From positions 1,612,001 to 1,676,000 of the forward strand of contig NZ_CP102253.1 of assembly GCF_025145845.1 (NCBI RefSeq): 64,000 nt of DNA, given 5' to 3'. The notes under the pieces were generated by a model. The model had not been told where the DNA came from, made no database searches, and saw only the letters and a list, made by a program, of their open reading frames with translations. The translations under genes and the position numbers were made by a program. Positions 59,769-64,000 of the stretch are shown here, piece after piece; position 1 is the stretch's first letter; each line of letters starts with the position of its first letter. The stretch comes from Alistipes shahii WAL 8301 (GTDB lineage Bacteria > Bacteroidota > Bacteroidia > Bacteroidales > Rikenellaceae).

Positions 59769-61967
59769 ATGAAAAAACTACTGATCCCCCTGATTGCCGC
59801 CTTTGCCGCGAACACCGTATCGGCCGCCGCGCCGCAGCAGGTCATCGACATCAGCACCGACAAGGTCTCGATGGTGCTCACCGCCGCCCCCGGAGGCGAA
59901 GTTTATTTCCGCCACTTCGGCGGACGCATCGACGACCCGGCGCCGCTGGCCGACTACAAGAGCAACCGCCGCAGTGACCACGGAACCGAGGACCTGGCCT
60001 ATCCCGCGACGGGAGGCCGCAACTTCCGCGAACCCGCCCTGCGCGTCACCCATGCCGACGGCGACATGAACACCGAACTGCGCTACGTGTCGCACGCCTC
60101 GAAACAGCTCTCCGACAAGAACGTGACGGAGACCGTCGTGAAGATGACCGACTGCTGCCAGGCGCTCGACGTGGAACTGGTCTTCACGGCCTACGCCCGC
60201 GAAAACGTCATCACCACGCACGCCGTGATCCGCAACCGCGAGAAGGGTCCCGTCACGCTGCACAGCTTCTACTCCTCGTCGCTCCCGCTGAAGGCCGACA
60301 AATACCTCCTGACGCACCTCTACGGGGCCTGGGCGCGTGAAGCGCAGGTCGACCACACGCTGCTGACCCACGGATCGAAAAGCATCGAGTCGACGCGCGA
60401 GGTGCGCACGACCCACACCGAAAACCCGGCGTTCCTGCTCACGCTGAACAGCGATTCGTTCAGCGAGACCTGCGGCGAAGTCATCGCCGGAGCGCTGGCC
60501 TGGAGCGGCAACTTCCGCCTCAACTTCGAGGTCGACGAATTCGACGTGCTGACCGTCCTGGCCGGCGCCAACCCCAACGCCTCGGAGTACAGGCTCCGCC
60601 CGGGCGAGACGTTCACCACGCCCGAAATGATCTACACCCACTCGTTCTGCGGCGCGGGCGGCGCCTCGCGCAACCTCCACGACTGGGCGCGCAACTACGG
60701 CGTCTACCACGGCCACGAGGTCGTCCCCACGCTGCTCAACAGCTGGGAAGGCGCCTACTTCAAGTTCGACGCCAAGGTCCTGAAACAGATGATCGACGAC
60801 GCAGCCTCGATGGGATTGGAAATGTTCGTCCTCGACGACGGCTGGTTCGGCAACAAATACCCGCGCAACAACTCCAACGCCGGACTGGGCGACTGGCAGG
60901 TGAACGCCGCGAAACTCCCCGAAGGCATCGACCACATCGCCTCCTACGCCCACTCGAAGGGACTGAAGTTCGGCATCTGGATCGAACCGGAGATGGTCAA
61001 CCCCAAGAGCGAGCTGGCCGAGAAGCACCCCGACTGGATCGTCCGTCCGCCGAAGCGCGAAGCGCCCACGACCCGCAACCAGTGGCTGCTCGACCTCACG
61101 AACCCCAAGGTGCAGGACTTCGTGTTCGGAGTCTTCGACAACACGATGAAACTCTCGGACAAGATCGACTACATCAAGTGGGACGCCAACCGCAACGCCA
61201 ACAACGTGGGTTCGGCCTACCTCCCGGCCGACGAACAGTCGCGCTTCTGGATCGACTACGCGCAGGGCTTCTACAAGGTGATGGAACGCATCCGCGCCAA
61301 ATACCCCGACGTGCTGATCCAGGCCTGCGCCTCGGGCGGCGGCCGCGTGGAGTACGGCGCCCTGAAGTATTTCGACGAAGTGTGGATGAGCGACAACACC
61401 GAGGCGCTTTCGCGCGCGCGCATCCAGTACGGCACGAGCCTTTTCTACCCCGCCGTCGTGATGGGTTCGCACGTCTCGGCCACGCCCAACCACCAGACGG
61501 GCAACATCACGCCCATCAAGTTCCGCTTCGACATGGCCTGCGCCGGACGCCTCGGCATGGAGCTTCAGCCCAGGCAGATGACCGACGAGGAGCGGCAGTT
61601 CGCCCGCCGGGCCATCGCCAGCTACAAGGAGTACCGCGACATCGTGATGCAGGGCGACCTCTACCGCATCGGCACGCCCTATGACAAGAGCGGCTGCTAC
61701 GGCCTGATGTACGTTTCGAAGGACCGGAAGCAGGCCGTGCTGTTCACGTACAGCCTCCGGTACCAGGGCCGCTCGCTGATCCCGAAATTCCGCTTGCAGG
61801 GCCTCGACCCGAAGACGGGCTACACCATCCGCGAACTGAACGTCGACAAATCGCGCAACTGGTTCGACGGCAAAACCTTCAGCGGCGAGATGCTCTCGAA
61901 CGCCGGCATCAACCCCTCGATGCCGAAGATTTACGACAGCGGCGTATTCCTGCTCACGGCGGAATAG
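59769..61967 (+). CDS. GH36 alpha-galactosidase, exported
   Basis: 732 residues from ATG 59769, with a signal peptide ending ANTVSA. An N-terminal beta-sandwich (about 25-300) is followed by a TIM barrel with FVLDDGWFG, the nucleophile Asp472 in IKWDANR, CASGGGR (520-526) and the acid/base Asp542 in WMSDNTE. These are the GH36 signatures for retaining alpha-galactosidases active on raffinose-family sugars and melibiose. The open frame upstream of 59769 is out of frame with the barrel gene and is not used. With the GH97 at 41229 it is the second likely alpha-galactosidase of the window. Confidence 0.95.
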   Translation: MKKLLIPLIAAFAANTVSAAAPQQVIDISTDKVSMVLTAAPGGEVYFRHFGGRIDDPAPLADYKSNRRSDHGTEDLAYPATGGRNFREPALRVTHADGDMNTELRYVSHASKQLSDKNVTETVVKMTDCCQALDVELVFTAYARENVITTHAVIRNREKGPVTLHSFYSSSLPLKADKYLLTHLYGAWAREAQVDHTLLTHGSKSIESTREVRTTHTENPAFLLTLNSDSFSETCGEVIAGALAWSGNFRLNFEVDEFDVLTVLAGANPNASEYRLRPGETFTTPEMIYTHSFCGAGGASRNLHDWARNYGVYHGHEVVPTLLNSWEGAYFKFDAKVLKQMIDDAASMGLEMFVLDDGWFGNKYPRNNSNAGLGDWQVNAAKLPEGIDHIASYAHSKGLKFGIWIEPEMVNPKSELAEKHPDWIVRPPKREAPTTRNQWLLDLTNPKVQDFVFGVFDNTMKLSDKIDYIKWDANRNANNVGSAYLPADEQSRFWIDYAQGFYKVMERIRAKYPDVLIQACASGGGRVEYGALKYFDEVWMSDNTEALSRARIQYGTSLFYPAVVMGSHVSATPNHQTGNITPIKFRFDMACAGRLGMELQPRQMTDEERQFARRAIASYKEYRDIVMQGDLYRIGTPYDKSGCYGLMYVSKDRKQAVLFTYSLRYQGRSLIPKFRLQGLDPKTGYTIRELNVDKSRNWFDGKTFSGEMLSNAGINPSMPKIYDSGVFLLTAE

Positions 61968-61983
61968 AAGCTGCTTCGTCGCG

Positions 61984-62020
61984 AAAGCCACCCCGGGATT
62001 TGCCGCCGGGGTGGCTTTTT
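61984..62020 (+). terminator. GH36 terminator
   Basis: AAAGCCACCCCGG (61984-61996) pairs perfectly with CCGGGGTGGCTTT (62006-62018) around a 9-base loop, followed by T residues. Confidence 0.88.
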
Positions 62021-62030
62021 CCTATCTTTG
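61999..62030 (+). promoter_or_regulatory. tex promoter, overlapping the GH36 terminator
   Basis: TTTG at 61999-62002, 20 bases, then TATCTTTG at 62023-62030: a full-consensus promoter, 22 bases before the ATG. The TTTG box sits in the terminator loop. Confidence 0.8.
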
Positions 62031-62051
62031 CCGAAGAACATTTTTCCGAAC

Positions 62052-64000
62052 ATGATCGAACAAATCATATCCCGACGACTGCAAATTCCGCTGCACCAAG
62101 TGCAGGGGACCGTGCGTCTGCTCCGCGAAGGGGCGACGATACCCTTTATCAGCCGCTACCGCAAGGAAGCGACCGGCTCGCTCGACGAGGTGCAGGTCGC
62201 CTCCGTCAAGGAGTGGCTCGACCGGCTCACCGAACTCGAAACCCGCAAGCAGACGGTGCTCACGACCATCGAGGGGCAGGGCAGGCTGACCCCGGAACTC
62301 CGCCGGCGCATCGCGGAGTGCTGGGATGCGGTGGAGCTGGAGGACATTTACCTGCCCTACAAACCCAAACGCCGCACGCGGGCCACCGTGGCGCGCGAAC
62401 GGGGCCTGGAGCCGCTGGCCGAAATCATCCTGGCGCAGCAGTCCCGCAACGTCGTGCAGCAGGCCCGGCGGTTCGTTTCGGCCGAAGTGCCGACCCCGGA
62501 GGAGGCCCTCGCCGGGGCGTGCGACATCGTCGCCGAACGTATCTCGGAAGACGAGCGCGCCCGCAATACGCTGCGCCGCACATTCGCCCGCGAAGGCATC
62601 GTCCATTCGAAACTCGTCAAAGGCAAAGAGACGGAAGGGGCGAAATACGCCGACTATTTCGACGCCGCGACGCCCCTGCGCAGCATCTCGTCGCACCGCT
62701 TCCTGGCCATGCGCCGCGGCGAGGAGGAGGGCATTCTGAAAATCGCGGTCGACGTGGATGCCGAACATTGCATCGAAAGTCTCCGCCGACTGTTCGTACG
62801 GCCCGGCTCGGCGACGCGCGAATGGATGGAAGCGGCCGTGGCCGACTCGTTCAAACGCCTGATACGCCCCTCGATCGAGACCGAACAGCTCGCGGCGGCC
62901 AAGGAGAAGGCCGACGACGAGGCGATCCGGGTTTTCGCCGAGAACCTGCGCCAACTGCTGCTCTCCTCGCCGCTGGGGCAGAAGCGCGTCGTGGCCATCG
63001 ACCCGGGATTCCGCACGGGATGCAAGGTCGTGGCGCTCGACGCGCAGGGCAACCTGCTGCACAACACGACCGTCTACCCCCATCCGCCGCAGGGCCGGGC
63101 GGCCGAAGCGGCCGAGGCGCTGAAATCGCTGGCCGCCAGGTACAAGGCCGAGGCGTTCGCCATCGGGGACGGCACGGCGGGCCGCGAGACCGAACAGCTG
63201 GTCCGCAGACTGGGGCTGGAAGGCGTGGAGGTATTCATGGTGAGCGAGGACGGCGCGTCGGTCTACTCGGCGTCGGCCGCGGCGCGCGAGGAGTTCCCGG
63301 ACTACGACGTGACGGTGCGCGGGGCCGTGAGCATCGGACGCCGCCTGATCGACCCGCTCTCAGAGCTGGTCAAGATCGACCCCAAGTCGATCGGCGTGGG
63401 GCAGTACCAGCACAGCGTCGACCCGGCGAAGCTCAAGGCGCGGCTCCGGACGGTCGTCGAAAGCTGCGTCAACCGCGTCGGCGTCAATATCAACACCGCC
63501 TCGAAACACATCCTGACCTACATATCGGGGCTGGGACCCGTGCTGGCGCAAAACATAGTAGCCTACCGTGCGGCGAACGGGGAGTTCAAAAGCCGCAGGG
63601 CGCTGCTCAAAGTGCCGCGGCTGGGAGCCAAGGCTTTCGAGCAGGCGGCCGGGTTCCTGCGGGTCGTTGGAGGCGCGAATCCGCTGGACAACAGCGCCGT
63701 GCACCCGGAATCGTACGCCGTCGTCGAGCGGATGGCCGCCGACGCGGGCGTGACGGTCGAACGCCTGCTGGCCGACAAACAGCTGCGCAGCGGTCTCAAG
63801 GCCGAACGATACGTGAGCGGAGAAACGGGGCTGCCGACCGTGACGGACATACTCGAGGCGCTCGACAAACGGGGGCTTGATCCGCGCGAACAGTTGCAGG
63901 TCTTCGCATTCGACCCCAACGTGCACACGATCGGCGACCTGCGCGAGGGAATGCTTCTGCCGGGCATCGTCACCAACATCACGGCCTTCGGGGCTTTCGT
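62052..64000 (+). CDS. tex: Tex-family RNA-binding protein (3' end outside window)
   Basis: 649 residues are visible from ATG 62052; the frame is still open at the right edge. The Tex order is clear: an N-terminal helical region (VQGTVRLLREGATIPFISRYRKE), the YqgF/RNase H-like domain (about 310-430, VVAIDPGFRTGCKVVALD), the IGVGQYQHSV segment, helix-hairpin-helix motifs (about 475-565) and the beginning of the S1 domain (MLLPGIVTNITAFGAF) at the edge. Tex binds nucleic acid through S1 and influences transcription; its exact role in Bacteroidetes is not established. Roughly 60 residues should be missing compared with typical lengths. Confidence 0.95.
   Translation, partial: MIEQIISRRLQIPLHQVQGTVRLLREGATIPFISRYRKEATGSLDEVQVASVKEWLDRLTELETRKQTVLTTIEGQGRLTPELRRRIAECWDAVELEDIYLPYKPKRRTRATVARERGLEPLAEIILAQQSRNVVQQARRFVSAEVPTPEEALAGACDIVAERISEDERARNTLRRTFAREGIVHSKLVKGKETEGAKYADYFDAATPLRSISSHRFLAMRRGEEEGILKIAVDVDAEHCIESLRRLFVRPGSATREWMEAAVADSFKRLIRPSIETEQLAAAKEKADDEAIRVFAENLRQLLLSSPLGQKRVVAIDPGFRTGCKVVALDAQGNLLHNTTVYPHPPQGRAAEAAEALKSLAARYKAEAFAIGDGTAGRETEQLVRRLGLEGVEVFMVSEDGASVYSASAAAREEFPDYDVTVRGAVSIGRRLIDPLSELVKIDPKSIGVGQYQHSVDPAKLKARLRTVVESCVNRVGVNINTASKHILTYISGLGPVLAQNIVAYRAANGEFKSRRALLKVPRLGAKAFEQAAGFLRVVGGANPLDNSAVHPESYAVVERMAADAGVTVERLLADKQLRSGLKAERYVSGETGLPTVTDILEALDKRGLDPREQLQVFAFDPNVHTIGDLREGMLLPGIVTNITAFGAF

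Overview
The window looks like chromosome of a GC-rich member of the Bacteroidales, most likely an Alistipes-type (Rikenellaceae) gut bacterium. Supporting signs are promoters of the Bacteroidetes type (TTTG, about 20 bases, then TAnnTTTG), few Shine-Dalgarno sites, SPI/SPII-exported proteins, a Bat aerotolerance operon, S46 dipeptidyl-peptidases, TonB-type outer-membrane barrels, FecR, DUF4876/DUF6850 proteins and an LpxB. The genus is an inference. I see no rRNA, CRISPR, transposase, integrase or phage gene.

Layout. 1-5119 (minus): a tight run cdd - RluA-family synthase - dtd - exported NUC1-type nuclease lipoprotein - radical SAM protein (runs off the left edge), plus a SIMPL-domain protein. 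5281-9766 (minus): a degenerate M23-like exported protein, an RlmD/RumA methyltransferase, a coiled-coil lipoprotein and an alpha/beta hydrolase. 9858-17104 (plus): MBL hydrolase, FkbM methyltransferase, trmD, lpxB, DUF3784 protein, FAH-family protein, maf and an S46 peptidase, then tRNA-Leu(GAG). 17530-27269: truncated orphan FecR, GNAT protein, a YeiH/LysR pair with a perfect palindromic operator candidate, and the minus-strand runs nrnA-lysR and pcrA-GT2-nth-DUF4886. 27404-28278: a lipoprotein next to the 3' stump of a C10 protease. 28439-34694: the Bat operon (moxR, DUF58, membrane protein, TPR protein, batA, batB), interrupted by a four-helix-bundle gene bracketed by AT-rich inverted repeats. 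34757-43226: aldehyde dehydrogenase, RNase P RNA, an anSME-type radical SAM enzyme, an outer-membrane barrel and a GH97 enzyme. 43307-50458: M16 peptidase, a membrane polyferredoxin fused to an HMA-like region, and a second S46 peptidase. 50587-56380 (minus): TonB receptor - DUF4876 lipoprotein - DUF6850 barrel. 56940-64000: a frameshifted outer-membrane barrel, a GH36 alpha-galactosidase and tex (runs off the right edge).

How it fits together. The window combines housekeeping (tRNA and rRNA modification, lipid A, DNA repair, RNase P) with peptide and glycan feeding. One S46 enzyme carries the Arg expected for Asp/Glu-directed DPP11, the other the Gly of DPP7. Together with the M16 protease they would trim peptides in the periplasm. 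GH97 (with retaining-type residues) and GH36 both point to alpha-galactoside use.

The best candidates for something not well described are: the four-helix-bundle cassette with its AT-rich inverted repeats (with empty-looking relatives elsewhere in the window); a dispersed repeat of about 106 bases seen at two places; a structured batA-batB spacer; the TonB/DUF4876/DUF6850 trio; and the barrel gene at 56940 with a C8 tract at its start and a one-base frameshift in a G run.
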